NCBI GenBank assembly: GCA_017476665.1
Contig: JAFUZJ010000040.1
Span: forward strand, 62,001-126,000
Source: Lachnospiraceae bacterium
GTDB lineage: Bacteria > Bacillota > Clostridia > Lachnospirales > Lachnospiraceae
Direction: 5' to 3'
Length of the DNA: 64,000 nucleotides
Shown: positions 1 through 8,410 of the stretch, one piece after another
Layout: every line of letters begins with the position of its first letter
Numbering within the stretch: position 1 is the first letter of the stretch
Notes under the pieces: model-generated
What the model was told of the DNA's origin: nothing
Database searches by the model: none
The model's input: only the letters and a program-made list of their open reading frames with translations
Program-made: the position numbers and the translations under genes

Positions 1-1537
1 ATAATGCATTTGTTTTGCTTTGCATTTTCGCCATAGCGGCTTCCATCTTGGCAAACTTACTATACCACTTATCCTCATAATCGTTCAGCTTTTGCTCCAA
101 ATCGGAAATCTTGCTGGTATAATCCTTGTAATCCGATGTCATTTTCTTATCATCATAGAAGCTGCCGAAACTCCGATAACCGTCCACAGACTTGGATTGG
201 TCACTCATCTTTGAATACAGATTCTGTGCCATCTGAGTGAAGAACGAAATGACCGTATCCGGATTGCTGGCTATCATGCTCTTCAGTTTATCCGCATTGC
301 CGGAAGTGCTGGCATCATCCGGATCGCCGTCAATATGGTATGCGTTCTTCTCATTGTCTGCTGATGTAAAGTATCCCAATGTAGCGATTCCAAAATCGGA
401 TAAGTACATTTTTTTGCCATTCACATCGAAACCGCTAGACATAGCGTTCTTCAGCATAGAGCTGAGATCTGACAGATTGCTGTCGTTTCTGAGAAGGGAG
501 TCTTTGATCTTCTTCTCATACTCAGTCACCTCTGTCTCAGACATTGCCTCTTTCTCTTCTGAAAGCAATGGATCGTATCCCGACGCTGAAGCAGCATTGT
601 AAAGTTTATCCATCTCATTGATCACGGTATTGTATTCCTTCAGGAAATTCTTCACCATGTCATAGATTCCGTCTGTATCGGTCTCAGTGGTCAGGGTAAT
701 GGGATTGTCCTTATCCGTCTTGGCAAGGGCCGTGATGGTCAGTCCGTTAATTTCGAATACATTGGTAGAATTGGTGAATTCCGCGCCGTTCAGCCTGATC
801 TTGGCATCGCTGCCGGGCACTTTGCTGGCTGTTTTTCCATTGTCAAGCTTAACACCAAACTTCTCCTCTGCGCTTTTTTTCACGGTATCTGTCATAAGTC
901 CCAACGCAGACAACGCCCTGGAACTGTTACCACCCGTCGCTTCAAGTGTAAAATCATTCGCCTTGCCGGATTCCTTCGCACTGATAAAGAATCTCTGGTT
1001 TTTCTCGTCGAAGCTCGCATTCAATCCGGCATCCTTAAATTTGTTCAGCACATCCGAGATAGACGTATCAGCGTCAAAGTCAATGTATTCCTCTTTTCCC
1101 TCTGTGGTGAGTTTGAATCTGCCCGAACCTGTGACGCCTAACTCCGACATCTTGGTCAATGCGGTATAGTTTCCGGTCTTACCGCTTGTGTTAGTCACTT
1201 CACCACCGGTCAAGTATGCTGTCTTAGCAAGATCTTCAATCTCCAGTTCCTGCACACTGTTCACAGCGCCGTCTCCGGTAATGACACTGGCCTTGCTGGA
1301 ATCAGAGACCTTCGTGGTTTTCTTTGCATAGGATGATGCAAAACGCAGATTGCTGACAAATTTGGACTGCAGGTTCTTTAACTTGGTATTCAGATCCTTC
1401 CATGCATCCTGTTTCCAGTTCGCCTTGATCTGCGCCTTTTTGGTTTTGTTCAGTTTGCTGCTTTTTGCCTCCACAAGCTGGGAGACTAAGCTCTCGGTAT
1501 CCATACCGGACATCATTCCCGACATACGAATTGCCAT
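1..1537 (-). CDS. fliD: Flagellar filament cap protein FliD (3' end beyond window)
   Basis: FliD (HAP2) caps the growing flagellar filament and helps exported flagellin fold into place outside the cell. The start MAIRMSGMMSGMDTESLV is typical of FliD, and the opening 100 residues fit the FliD N-terminal domain. The visible 512 codons end in a coiled-coil-like, Lys/Glu-rich segment, and the C-terminus runs off the window. A GGGAGG ribosome site lies just upstream. The gene follows flaG by 18 bases and is probably co-transcribed with it. The assignment rests on the N-terminus and on the flagellar neighbours. Confidence 0.93.
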   Translation of the reverse strand, partial: MAIRMSGMMSGMDTESLVSQLVEAKSSKLNKTKKAQIKANWKQDAWKDLNTKLKNLQSKFVSNLRFASSYAKKTTKVSDSSKASVITGDGAVNSVQELEIEDLAKTAYLTGGEVTNTSGKTGNYTALTKMSELGVTGSGRFKLTTEGKEEYIDFDADTSISDVLNKFKDAGLNASFDEKNQRFFISAKESGKANDFTLEATGGNSSRALSALGLMTDTVKKSAEEKFGVKLDNGKTASKVPGSDAKIRLNGAEFTNSTNVFEINGLTITALAKTDKDNPITLTTETDTDGIYDMVKNFLKEYNTVINEMDKLYNAASASGYDPLLSEEKEAMSETEVTEYEKKIKDSLLRNDSNLSDLSSMLKNAMSSGFDVNGKKMYLSDFGIATLGYFTSADNEKNAYHIDGDPDDASTSGNADKLKSMIASNPDTVISFFTQMAQNLYSKMSDQSKSVDGYRSFGSFYDDKKMTSDYKDYTSKISDLEQKLNDYEDKWYSKFAKMEAAMAKMQSKTNAL

Positions 1538-1555
1538 ATTATTTTCCTCCCATCT

Positions 1556-1984
1556 CTATCGTTTCTCGTCCACAAGAATCCCGGCAAGCTCCCATGCCTT
1601 TGCGATCATATCAAGAGTCTTCTCAGGCGGAAGCTCCTTGATGACATCCTTGGTCTTCTTGTCTACTATTTTGATCGTTACTCTGTTGGTTCCCTCATGA
1701 ATTCCGAATACTGCCTCGGAATTGTTCATATTTTTGCGCATCTGCTCCACAGCCTTCTTGATCTGGTCATTTGATGGCTGCTCCTGCTGCTCTGCAGTGG
1801 CACTGTTGCCCTGATTCTTCGCCTGGGCATTGTCCACCACCAATGTGGTCTTATCTACCTTCTCAGCTGCCTGTACGGTAGTCTCCTCCGATGTGACGGG
1901 CTTCTCTGCCGGAACGGGCTGCTTGGGAATGTTGACAGGCTGCGCCTGTACACTCATGACACTTCCTAACGGTTCTATTGCCAT
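1556..1984 (-). CDS. flaG: FlaG family flagellar protein
   Basis: A 142-residue protein of the FlaG/YvyC family, small proteins linked to filament length and usually encoded beside fliD. The N-terminal half is low-complexity (Pro, Val, Gln, Glu, Ala). The C-terminal half holds the conserved part, with a predicted helix around NMNNSEAVFGIHE, then strands RVTIKIVDKKT and VIKELPPEK. The start is set at 1984 because CGGAGGTG precedes it at good spacing; an upstream in-frame start at 2029 lacks such a site. It lies between the flagellin gene and fliD. Confidence 0.88.
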   Translation of the reverse strand: MAIEPLGSVMSVQAQPVNIPKQPVPAEKPVTSEETTVQAAEKVDKTTLVVDNAQAKNQGNSATAEQQEQPSNDQIKKAVEQMRKNMNNSEAVFGIHEGTNRVTIKIVDKKTKDVIKELPPEKTLDMIAKAWELAGILVDEKR

Positions 1985-2055
1985 ATTGATCACCTCCGTG
2001 TGAAAATCCCTGTGCTTTCCTTTTTGCACAGTTCTACTAACTGGTTTCTAATTTA

Positions 2056-2063
2056 TTATCGGA
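2056..2063 (-). promoter_or_regulatory. Possible sigma-28 -10 element before flaG
   Basis: TCCGATAA on the minus strand matches seven of eight bases of the sigma-28 -10 box GCCGATAA, and it lies about 70 bases ahead of flaG. No TAAA -35 box is found at the expected distance. It could be a weak promoter or chance; flaG may instead be read from the flagellin promoter. Confidence 0.3.
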
Positions 2064-2125
2064 CATTTTATATAAAAAGTGAAGAGGTTTTTAAAAATTT
2101 ATATGAAAATTTTTTAAGTACTTTC

Positions 2126-3490
2126 TTATCCAAGTATGGAAAGTATCCCCTGCTTAGACTGATTCGCCTGCGCCAGGACCGACTGCCCGGTCTGTGCCAG
2201 GATCTGTGCGTTGGAAAATGCTACCATTTCCTTTGCCATATCCGTATCTCTGATGGCAGACTCTGCCGCCGTGGTATTTTCCACCACATTGTCCAGATTA
2301 TGGATGGTGTGCTCCAGTCTGTTCTGATAGGCACCCATGCGGGCACGCTCGCCGGAGACATAGGAGAGGGCATCTTTAAATGCCGTGATCGCGTCTCCGG
2401 CTCCGTCCACGCCATCTCCTCGCGCTACTACATTCACCGAAGAAATACCCAAAATACCGCTGTTGATTTCAGGCAGTTTAATATCAATATGCTGCCCCGC
2501 CTCCGAGCCTGCCTGCACGAAAATGTCGCTTTTCTCCTCTACCACAGTTCCACCTATTGTATAGGCAATGCCCGGGAGCAGCTTGGAATCCGCCTGATAC
2601 CTTTCACGTTTTCCCGCCACTGCAAGGCTGGGGCGGTTATCATAAATGATCATACTGTTTCCGTCATCCGACTTCTTGAACTGGGTATAGTGATGGTTTG
2701 GGTGGCCATTCTCCGTACCATCGATGATCCGGTCGATCAGCTCGGAACCGTTCGTAACTCCGTTGACAGAAATCTTATAAATATAATGTTGCCCGCTTGT
2801 CTCCATAGACGATTCATCGTCTGCCGTAAATTGTATACTGTACCGCCTAGAACAGGTGGCACAGGTCATGTTGAATCCGCCGTCAATCAGTTCACTAATG
2901 TTATCCGCGGTCACTGCCGAGAAATTGACTTTCCCGGAAATAAATTCGTTGATTCCGTCATTATAGGTTCCCGTCAGGTGTCCTGTCGCCAGATCCGGAC
3001 TCACACTGGTCACAAAATCCGGCAGCCCTCCCTCAATCTCCACCGGTGTCTCTGTATACTCCGTATTCTGATGGCTTCCCTGCAGAACAGGAATTTCATT
3101 GAAGGTTGTTCTGTCCGCGATGGCATCAATCTCCGACTTCAGCTGTTCCAACTCTTTTTGGATATACTCCCTGTCCTCCTGCGTTAACGTGCCGTTTGCC
3201 GCCTTGACACTCAGCTCCGTCCCCCGGTGAAGCATATCATGGATCTCATTCAAAGCTCCGTCCGCGATCTGCACCATGGAAATACCGTCCTGACAATTAA
3301 GTGATGCCTGCGAAAGCCCTCTGATCTGCCTGCGCATTTTCTCGGAAATTGCAAGCCCCGCTGCGTCATCCGCAGAGCGGTTGATCCGATATCCGGAGGA
3401 CAGTTTTTCTGTGGATTTCGCCCTCTTTTTACCGGTAATATTAAATTGACGATTCGCATTCATCGCCTGCAGATTGTGGGAAATGATCAT
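2126..3490 (-). CDS. fliC: Flagellin
   Basis: Filament subunit of 454 residues, exported by the flagellar type III apparatus. The conserved D0/D1 N-terminus (residues 1-140, beginning MIISHNLQAMNANRQF) and C-terminus (about 365-454, ending QSKQGILSILG) flank a variable middle domain of about 220 residues. Residues aligning with Salmonella FliC R90, L94 and E114, the main TLR5 contacts, are retained as R89, L93 and E113. Three cysteines are present (C66 and a C210-x-x-C213 pair), which is uncommon for a filament protein. An AGGAGG ribosome site and a consensus sigma-28 promoter lie upstream. CsrA and FliW, encoded just upstream, are expected to control its translation. Confidence 0.97.
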   Translation of the reverse strand: MIISHNLQAMNANRQFNITGKKRAKSTEKLSSGYRINRSADDAAGLAISEKMRRQIRGLSQASLNCQDGISMVQIADGALNEIHDMLHRGTELSVKAANGTLTQEDREYIQKELEQLKSEIDAIADRTTFNEIPVLQGSHQNTEYTETPVEIEGGLPDFVTSVSPDLATGHLTGTYNDGINEFISGKVNFSAVTADNISELIDGGFNMTCATCSRRYSIQFTADDESSMETSGQHYIYKISVNGVTNGSELIDRIIDGTENGHPNHHYTQFKKSDDGNSMIIYDNRPSLAVAGKRERYQADSKLLPGIAYTIGGTVVEEKSDIFVQAGSEAGQHIDIKLPEINSGILGISSVNVVARGDGVDGAGDAITAFKDALSYVSGERARMGAYQNRLEHTIHNLDNVVENTTAAESAIRDTDMAKEMVAFSNAQILAQTGQSVLAQANQSKQGILSILG

Positions 3491-3519
3491 CCTGGAACCT
3501 CCTGCTGCATGTGGATCCT
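3490..3519 (-). promoter_or_regulatory. Flagellin leader with three AGGA motifs (candidate CsrA sites)
   Basis: Between the likely start of the flagellin transcript and its ATG, AGGA occurs at 3516-3519, at 3500-3503 (inside the Shine-Dalgarno AGGAGG) and at 3490-3493 (overlapping the ATG). In Bacillus, CsrA dimers bind paired GGA motifs over the hag ribosome site and FliW relieves them. The same layout, plus fliW-csrA next door, suggests the same control here. This is inference from motifs only. Confidence 0.5.
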
Positions 3520-3547
3520 ACTCGATTATCAAAATAACTTATTTAGT

Positions 3548-3574
3548 TTATCGGCATGGTACAGAGAAAATTTA
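3548..3574 (-). promoter_or_regulatory. Sigma-28 promoter of flagellin gene
   Basis: On the minus strand, TAAA (3571-3574) is followed after exactly 15 bases by GCCGATAA (3548-3555), a perfect match to the SigD/sigma-28 consensus. The predicted leader is about 50 bases. Confidence 0.9.
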
Positions 3575-3604
3575 ACCTGATTTTTAATCTTTCAGGCATC
3601 TTGC

Positions 3605-3650
3605 GTTACGTGTTTTGAGGCATTTTGTTACGTGTTTTTGAGGTATTTCG
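3605..3650. repeat. Two tandem imperfect ~23-bp repeats upstream of flagellin promoter
   Basis: GTTACGTGTTTTGAGGCATTT at 3605 is repeated at 3627 as GTTACGTGTTTTTGAGGTATTT. The pair lies about 30 bases upstream of the flagellin -35 element and could be a regulator site. No function is known. Confidence 0.6.
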
Positions 3651-3666
3651 CAGTGATTTTTTTCAC

Positions 3667-3707
3667 AAAAAAAGGATGCCACAGTCCATCCAACCTGACA
3701 TCCCTTT
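3667..3707 (-). terminator. Rho-independent terminator after csrA
   Basis: Reading on the minus strand, an AAAGGGATG arm pairs with CATCCTTT and is followed by seven T residues. It lies 44 bases past the csrA stop and would end the fliW-csrA transcript before the flagellin promoter region. Confidence 0.7.
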
Positions 3708-3750
3708 CGTATCTTCGTAATTCTCCTAAGCCGTTTCTTTACGACTTTGT

Positions 3751-3969
3751 TTATTCCATCATCTTCTTCAAAGCATCCATACCACTCGCATCCACAGCCG
3801 CCGCATTGGCCTCCTGAATCTGCGTATAGACCTCCTTGCGGTAAACCGGCACCTCCTTGGGTGCGGTGATACCGATCTTCACCTGATCACCCTTCACCTC
3901 TAAGATCGTGACCTCGATGTTATTGTTGATGATCAGTGCCTCGTTTTTCTTGCGGGATAACGCTAACAA
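3751..3969 (-). CDS. csrA: Translational regulator CsrA
   Basis: A 72-residue RNA-binding regulator with the classic CsrA opening MLALSRKKNEALIINN and the core VTILEVKGDQVKIGITAP. It represses translation by binding GGA motifs in leaders. The start codon is TTG (3967-3969), preceded by GGAGG located in the last codons of fliW; only three bases separate the two genes, so translation is probably coupled. FliW is the known protein antagonist of CsrA in flagellated Firmicutes. The C-terminal tail (AAAVDASGMDALKKMME) is longer than in enterobacterial CsrA (about 61 residues). Confidence 0.95.
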   Translation of the reverse strand: MLALSRKKNEALIINNNIEVTILEVKGDQVKIGITAPKEVPVYRKEVYTQIQEANAAAVDASGMDALKKMME

Positions 3970-3972
3970 CGG

Positions 3973-4431
3973 TTATTCACCTCCCTTTGCCGCCTGCAAA
4001 ATGTCATAAATCGGAAACTTGATGGGGTACTCGATATTCTCTACGATCGGCTGGCAGGCCTTTCTGGTCTCTACATTGATGACGATCGGTCCCTGAAGAT
4101 TCACGGTCATCTTGGTCAGGTCACTGGGAACTGTCACGGTCACCAGAATCAGCAGATTCTCCTCTGTCAGGGTGCCGAGAGATTTCAACAACGCTTCTTC
4201 TACCTGCGGATCATAATTCGGTCTTACCAACAGGGGATCCATCACCGGCATCGCAAACCCTGGCTCATCCAGAGACTGTAGAAAACGGATGCCTGCACCC
4301 ACGCCCTTCTCCTCGTCATGGATCAGCGTGAAACGCTTCATGTCAGGGAAACCGATGATTCCGTTCTCAAAGGTGAGGATCTTGTCCTCAGCAATCTCAA
4401 CTTCCCCAAAAGCTCTTGTTTGAATCTTCAT
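3973..4431 (-). CDS. fliW: Flagellar assembly factor FliW
   Basis: A 152-residue FliW protein (starts MKIQTRAFGEVEIAEDKILTF, contains GIIGFPD and VMDPLLVRPNY). FliW binds free flagellin or CsrA; when flagellin is exported, released FliW sequesters CsrA and allows flagellin translation. It is followed immediately by csrA in one operon and preceded by a sigma-A-type promoter, so the pair may be expressed before sigma-28 is released. An AAGGAGGTAG ribosome site is present. Confidence 0.95.
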   Translation of the reverse strand: MKIQTRAFGEVEIAEDKILTFENGIIGFPDMKRFTLIHDEEKGVGAGIRFLQSLDEPGFAMPVMDPLLVRPNYDPQVEEALLKSLGTLTEENLLILVTVTVPSDLTKMTVNLQGPIVINVETRKACQPIVENIEYPIKFPIYDILQAAKGGE

Positions 4432-4555
4432 AAGTTCTACCTCCTTGTGTTAAATATATATGTTTGTAACCCATTACAACGTTCTGCACATCATACTCGA
4501 AAGCCGCAGGCGCTATTCCATCTCATCCGCGCCGTGAGTATAAGGAAACATATAC

Positions 4556-4584
4556 ATTTTAACTTATATCGAGATAAATTTCAA
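4556..4584 (-). promoter_or_regulatory. Sigma-A promoter of fliW-csrA
   Basis: On the minus strand TTGAAA (4579-4584), a 17-base spacer and TAAAAT (4556-4561). It lies in the 187-base gap after flgL and gives a leader of about 120 bases. No clear terminator for flgL is visible in the same gap, so read-through from flgL is also possible. Confidence 0.65.
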
Positions 4585-4618
4585 CTTTTTTACGAAATTT
4601 TGCAGAAGTTTCTGCATT

Positions 4619-6163
4619 TTATATAAAATTCAACAGTGTTGTCTGAACAACTTTACCTGTCGCCATCAGCGCCGCCTCATAGGTCAGCTCCGCGGAATTC
4701 AGATTGATCGCCACATCGGTGATATCCACATCCTCGTTCTCGCTCTTCAGGGTCTCGAAGGTGGTCTTCTGGCTCTGCATGCGGTTCTCAATGAGCTCCA
4801 GCTTCTTGCTCCTGGTACCGCAGGCAGTGATGCTTAAGTTGGCATCGTTCAGATAATTCTGGAAGGTGGTAATGCCCTGCTCAAAGAGCTTCTGGCATTT
4901 ATCCTTGGACAGAGTCAGCGCTTTGTCCACGCCGTCCAGCTGCACCTGCAGCTTCGCCTTATCCGCTTCGTCTGCGCCCTCCATCTGCTTCTTGATCTTT
5001 TCTTTGATGGCGTCCAGATCCAATGTTTCCTGCATGGCGTTTACCAGATCGTCCACCTCTCTGCCGATTCCGTGCTGGAAACACTCATCCGCCGTGGAAT
5101 TCACGCGAATGGTCTGATTGAATCCCACATCGTATTCAATGACCTGGCGCTCCGGATTGTCTCCCAGGAAGGTAGGATTGTATTCAATCTCATCCTCCGT
5201 AGCCGGATCAGTCTTGCAATAGAAGTAATGCTCGGGACGAAGATCGCCCTTGAGCCAGTCATCCTTCTGATAAGTGACGCGGATCTCTCCCTCATCCTTT
5301 ACGGTGGAGATGTCGTCTTTCACCGCCATCAGCTCCTCATACTTGCTCTGTCCCAGCAGCAATTCTCCGGTCTCCGGCACATAGATGACCGCATCCGGAT
5401 CCTCAGAAACCTGTTTGTAAGGGCTGGGCTCCGCATAGGAATGTACCATCGTGCTGTTCAAGGTGACCGTTGACTCACTGCCGTCGTCCTCACGCTTCTG
5501 ATAGGTGATGACCGGCTTCATATTCTCGGAACAGTCATTGTAAGCCAGGCGGATGCGATATACATCCAGGGCTTCCACCGCCTGCTCATCCGTATCGGTC
5601 AGTGTCTTAAAGTTGGCGGAGGTCCAATCTGTCAGATTGCCGCTCTCGATCTTCTTCAGGGAAGAGATGGCGCTGTTGTCCAGCTGCTCCGTGATCTCAT
5701 AGGTCTGTGTCTTGTCGGATGTAAAACTCAGGGAGGTATCCGTCCGGTATCCCGTGAACACATACCGTCCCGCATAGTCCGCGTCGCCGGTGGTGTAAAC
5801 TTCTTCTCCCAGTGCCTTCATCTGCTCCAAGATGATCTCGCGGTCCGCATTCTTCAGATCACCGTTTGCACCTCTGGTGCACTGCTCAATCATGCTGGTC
5901 ATGATCTGGGACAGATTCTTTAACGCATCTTCCGTCACATTCAGCCAGCTCTCCGCATCCGGAATGTTCTTGCTATAATACTGGGTAATCTCCGTCACGC
6001 TGCTACGCAGGCGCAGGGCACGGATCGCCACCACCGGATCATCCGAAGGACGGTTGATCTTCTTCTGTGTGGACATCTGTGTGCTCAGCTTATCCTGATA
6101 GATCTTATTTGTATTGATATTCGAGAGGTTATTCCTCTGCATGATCTTATTTGTAATCCTCAT
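4619..6163 (-). CDS. flgL: Flagellar hook-associated protein FlgL (HAP3)
   Basis: FlgL joins the hook-FlgK junction to the filament. The N-terminus MRITNKIMQRNNLSNINTNK and the following KLSTQMSTQKKINRPSDDP motif are diagnostic, and the C-terminus resembles the flagellin D0 helix (LTYEAALMATGKVVQTTLLNF). At 514 residues it is longer than enterobacterial FlgL (about 317), with the extra length in the middle domain. It is read from its own sigma-28 promoter, separate from the flgM-flgN-flgK-flgK operon, and is followed by fliW-csrA. Confidence 0.95.
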   Translation of the reverse strand: MRITNKIMQRNNLSNINTNKIYQDKLSTQMSTQKKINRPSDDPVVAIRALRLRSSVTEITQYYSKNIPDAESWLNVTEDALKNLSQIMTSMIEQCTRGANGDLKNADREIILEQMKALGEEVYTTGDADYAGRYVFTGYRTDTSLSFTSDKTQTYEITEQLDNSAISSLKKIESGNLTDWTSANFKTLTDTDEQAVEALDVYRIRLAYNDCSENMKPVITYQKREDDGSESTVTLNSTMVHSYAEPSPYKQVSEDPDAVIYVPETGELLLGQSKYEELMAVKDDISTVKDEGEIRVTYQKDDWLKGDLRPEHYFYCKTDPATEDEIEYNPTFLGDNPERQVIEYDVGFNQTIRVNSTADECFQHGIGREVDDLVNAMQETLDLDAIKEKIKKQMEGADEADKAKLQVQLDGVDKALTLSKDKCQKLFEQGITTFQNYLNDANLSITACGTRSKKLELIENRMQSQKTTFETLKSENEDVDITDVAINLNSAELTYEAALMATGKVVQTTLLNFI

Positions 6164-6228
6164 GTTGCCATTCTCCTCTCTTCTCGTTCAATCTACAACT
6201 TTCGGGGCTATTTCATATAACACTTATT

Positions 6229-6256
6229 ATATCGGCACATTTCCGCCTCACCATTA
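6229..6256 (-). promoter_or_regulatory. Sigma-28 promoter of flgL
   Basis: Minus-strand GCCGATAT (6229-6236) with TAAT (6253-6256) 16 bases upstream: a full -10 match with a slightly off -35 and spacer. The leader to the flgL ATG is about 60 bases. Confidence 0.7.
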
Positions 6257-6323
6257 CCCATTTATCATTGATTAAGAGCAATTTGTTGCATGTATTTTTG
6301 TCAGAAATCGTTGTCAGTATCGA

Positions 6324-6458
6324 ATTGTGCATGTTATATACTTCATGAACAGGGTGTTTGAGGACGCTGGTACTTAGATACGGTACTTTCGTATCTTAGT
6401 ACCAACGTCCTCAATCAAGCGAGAGCGTCCCTGGGTTGAAGTATATAATATGCACAAT
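6324..6458. repeat. Long nested inverted repeat between flgK and flgL
   Basis: An outer pair of arms (6324-6345 and 6437-6458, 22 bp with one mismatch, ATTGTGCAT at the tips) encloses an inner pair (6358-6381 and 6391-6414, 24 bp with two mismatches, 9-base loop). Neither side is followed by a T-run, so it is not an ordinary terminator. It fills much of the 323-base gap between flgK and flgL, the rest being the flgL promoter. It could be a small non-autonomous mobile element, an RNA-stabilising hairpin at the end of the flgK message, or an attenuator. Confidence 0.8.
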
Positions 6459-6486
6459 GACACTTAAAACGAGACAACTGCAATTA

Positions 6487-8397
6487 TTACACCCCAGTCT
6501 GCAATATCAGCCGATCATAGATCTCCGTCAGTGTCTGTATCATCTTGGACGCCAGATTATACCCGTTCTGATACTTCACCAGGTTGATCGCCTCTTCATC
6601 CTCATCCACGCCGGAAATGGAATTGCGCTGATTGTCGATGGTATAGGAGATTTCCGAGAAGCTCTCCTTAAAAATGTTTGCCCGGCTTGCATTCAGCGCC
6701 ACATCCGACAAGACCGTCTGCAGGAACTCCGAGGGAGAGGAACCGCGGAAACTGGTGTTTTCCTTAGTGTTGAGCATGGTCTCCAGGCTCTTTAACAGAT
6801 CCCCCTGCTCCACGCCGTCGCCGGCGTTGCTCTTGGTGGCGATCAGGGACGGCTTTTTGTCCAGCGCATCCAGCACTGCGAAGTTCTTGGCAGTCAGTCT
6901 GTAATAGCTGTCATCGTTTACACCCACGCTGACGCTTCCGCCCTTGTCATATCTCGTTCCGTCCGGAAAATCAAACTGGTCTTCATCGCTGGCATGATCT
7001 CCGGTGAACATCTTGATGCCGTGAATGTTGTCGCTGGTGTAACCGCTGGTGAAAATATCGTTTGCCTTCTGGGAGATCGTGCGGATCCACTCATTCATCT
7101 GGCTCATGTAATAAGGAACACCCTGGTAACGAACGCTGGTGCCGATGGTTGCCATCTTGCCAGCTCTGTCGTTGGTCACATGGGTCTTATTCTTGTCGCC
7201 TTCCTCACCGGAACCGGAGATGGTGAAGGTGTAAGAATAGGTATTGGTCGTCTCGTCATAGTTGTAGGTCCAGGAATCATAATAAAACTCCTGATTGCCC
7301 AGATTGATGATGCCGCCGTGATCCGACAGGGAACATTTATTCAAATCCTGCAGATAACTCCTGTCTGCCCGCACCGTCACGGTGTCCAGTTCTCTTCCGG
7401 TGGCAGGATCAGTGGTAGTGCCTACCTCGGTGATGGAACCCACGAAATTCTCGCCGTTATTACCGTCACGCATCTCCACCAGACCTCTCAGATCGCCGCC
7501 CATGGATGCATTGTACAGATTGAATTTGGTTCCGTCCTTCCAGTAGACATCGTACAGTCCGTCGATATCGGACTGGTTGACTTTCTCATAGGACTTGCGG
7601 GCCACGCACTCCAGCCCTTTTGCTTCATTGGTATCCACCAAAAGCTGTCCGCCTGCGATCTTCACCATGAAGCGGTTACCGCCGGTCTCGCGCTCCGGAT
7701 TGTTGGTATCGTAAATGGGGGTCTCAATGGTCTGGATGTCAACGATCTCAGACAATTCATCCAGCATCAGGGTCCTGCGGTCTCTCAGTTCGTTCGCCTT
7801 CACGCCGGTCAGTTCGATGGTATTGATCTGCTTGTTCAGGTTGGCGATCTCGCTGGCCAGAGAGTTGATCTGGTCAACCTTCACCTTGATCTCCTGGTTC
7901 ACATCCTTCTGCAGCACTTCCATATTTCCCGCCAGGCCGTTGAAGAACTCGGTCAGGGAACCTGCAAATCCCACAAACTGTGTCTTCGCGGCGTCATCGC
8001 TGGGCGCCTTCATCAGCTCCTGGATTCCCTTGATGGAAAACTGGTCAAATATGGTCTTGAATCCTGCGTTTTTACCGTCATCATGGAAATAGGTCTCCAC
8101 CTGCTCCATGTAGTACTGCTTCATGCTGTATTCGCCGACTTTGGCATTGTTGTTCCAGTACTTGGTGTCGTAGAAGTCGTCTCTGACTCTCTCGATGGCC
8201 AGGGTTTCCACGCCGGCACCGGCGCAGCCGTATCGCTGGAACATCTGCAGGGCGCTGGCCGCCTGCTGCTGTACCTGCTGCCTGCTGTAGCCTTCCGTCT
8301 GCACATTGGCGATATTATTCGAAGTCGTATTCAGTGCCGCATTACTCGCCAACAACCCGGTATACGCTATATTTAATCCAAAAAACTGTGATGCCAT
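6487..8397 (-). CDS. flgK: Flagellar hook-associated protein FlgK, paralogue 1
   Basis: A 636-residue HAP1 family protein. The N-terminus MASQFFGLNIAYTGLLASNAALNT and the rod-type motif NNIANVQTEGYSRQQV are those of FlgK. The C-terminus carries the partner motif (EEAINLVKYQNGYNLASKMIQTL) that packs against the N-terminal helix. It follows a second flgK by only 13 bases and has a strong AAAGGAGG ribosome site. One copy may be the true hook-filament junction protein and the other a variant, or both may be used; the sequence cannot tell. It ends before the long inverted repeat. Confidence 0.94.
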   Translation of the reverse strand: MASQFFGLNIAYTGLLASNAALNTTSNNIANVQTEGYSRQQVQQQAASALQMFQRYGCAGAGVETLAIERVRDDFYDTKYWNNNAKVGEYSMKQYYMEQVETYFHDDGKNAGFKTIFDQFSIKGIQELMKAPSDDAAKTQFVGFAGSLTEFFNGLAGNMEVLQKDVNQEIKVKVDQINSLASEIANLNKQINTIELTGVKANELRDRRTLMLDELSEIVDIQTIETPIYDTNNPERETGGNRFMVKIAGGQLLVDTNEAKGLECVARKSYEKVNQSDIDGLYDVYWKDGTKFNLYNASMGGDLRGLVEMRDGNNGENFVGSITEVGTTTDPATGRELDTVTVRADRSYLQDLNKCSLSDHGGIINLGNQEFYYDSWTYNYDETTNTYSYTFTISGSGEEGDKNKTHVTNDRAGKMATIGTSVRYQGVPYYMSQMNEWIRTISQKANDIFTSGYTSDNIHGIKMFTGDHASDEDQFDFPDGTRYDKGGSVSVGVNDDSYYRLTAKNFAVLDALDKKPSLIATKSNAGDGVEQGDLLKSLETMLNTKENTSFRGSSPSEFLQTVLSDVALNASRANIFKESFSEISYTIDNQRNSISGVDEDEEAINLVKYQNGYNLASKMIQTLTEIYDRLILQTGV

Positions 8398-8410
8398 ATG
8401 CGGCCTCCTT

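Noticed and set aside
2000-3187. 395-codon plus-strand frame
   Set aside because: Antisense to flagellin; the flagellin frame has clear domains, promoter and ribosome site.
6324-6458. Simple transcription terminator
   Set aside because: No T-run follows the hairpin on either strand.
6994-8376. 460-codon plus-strand frame
   Set aside because: Antisense to flgK with no supporting signals.
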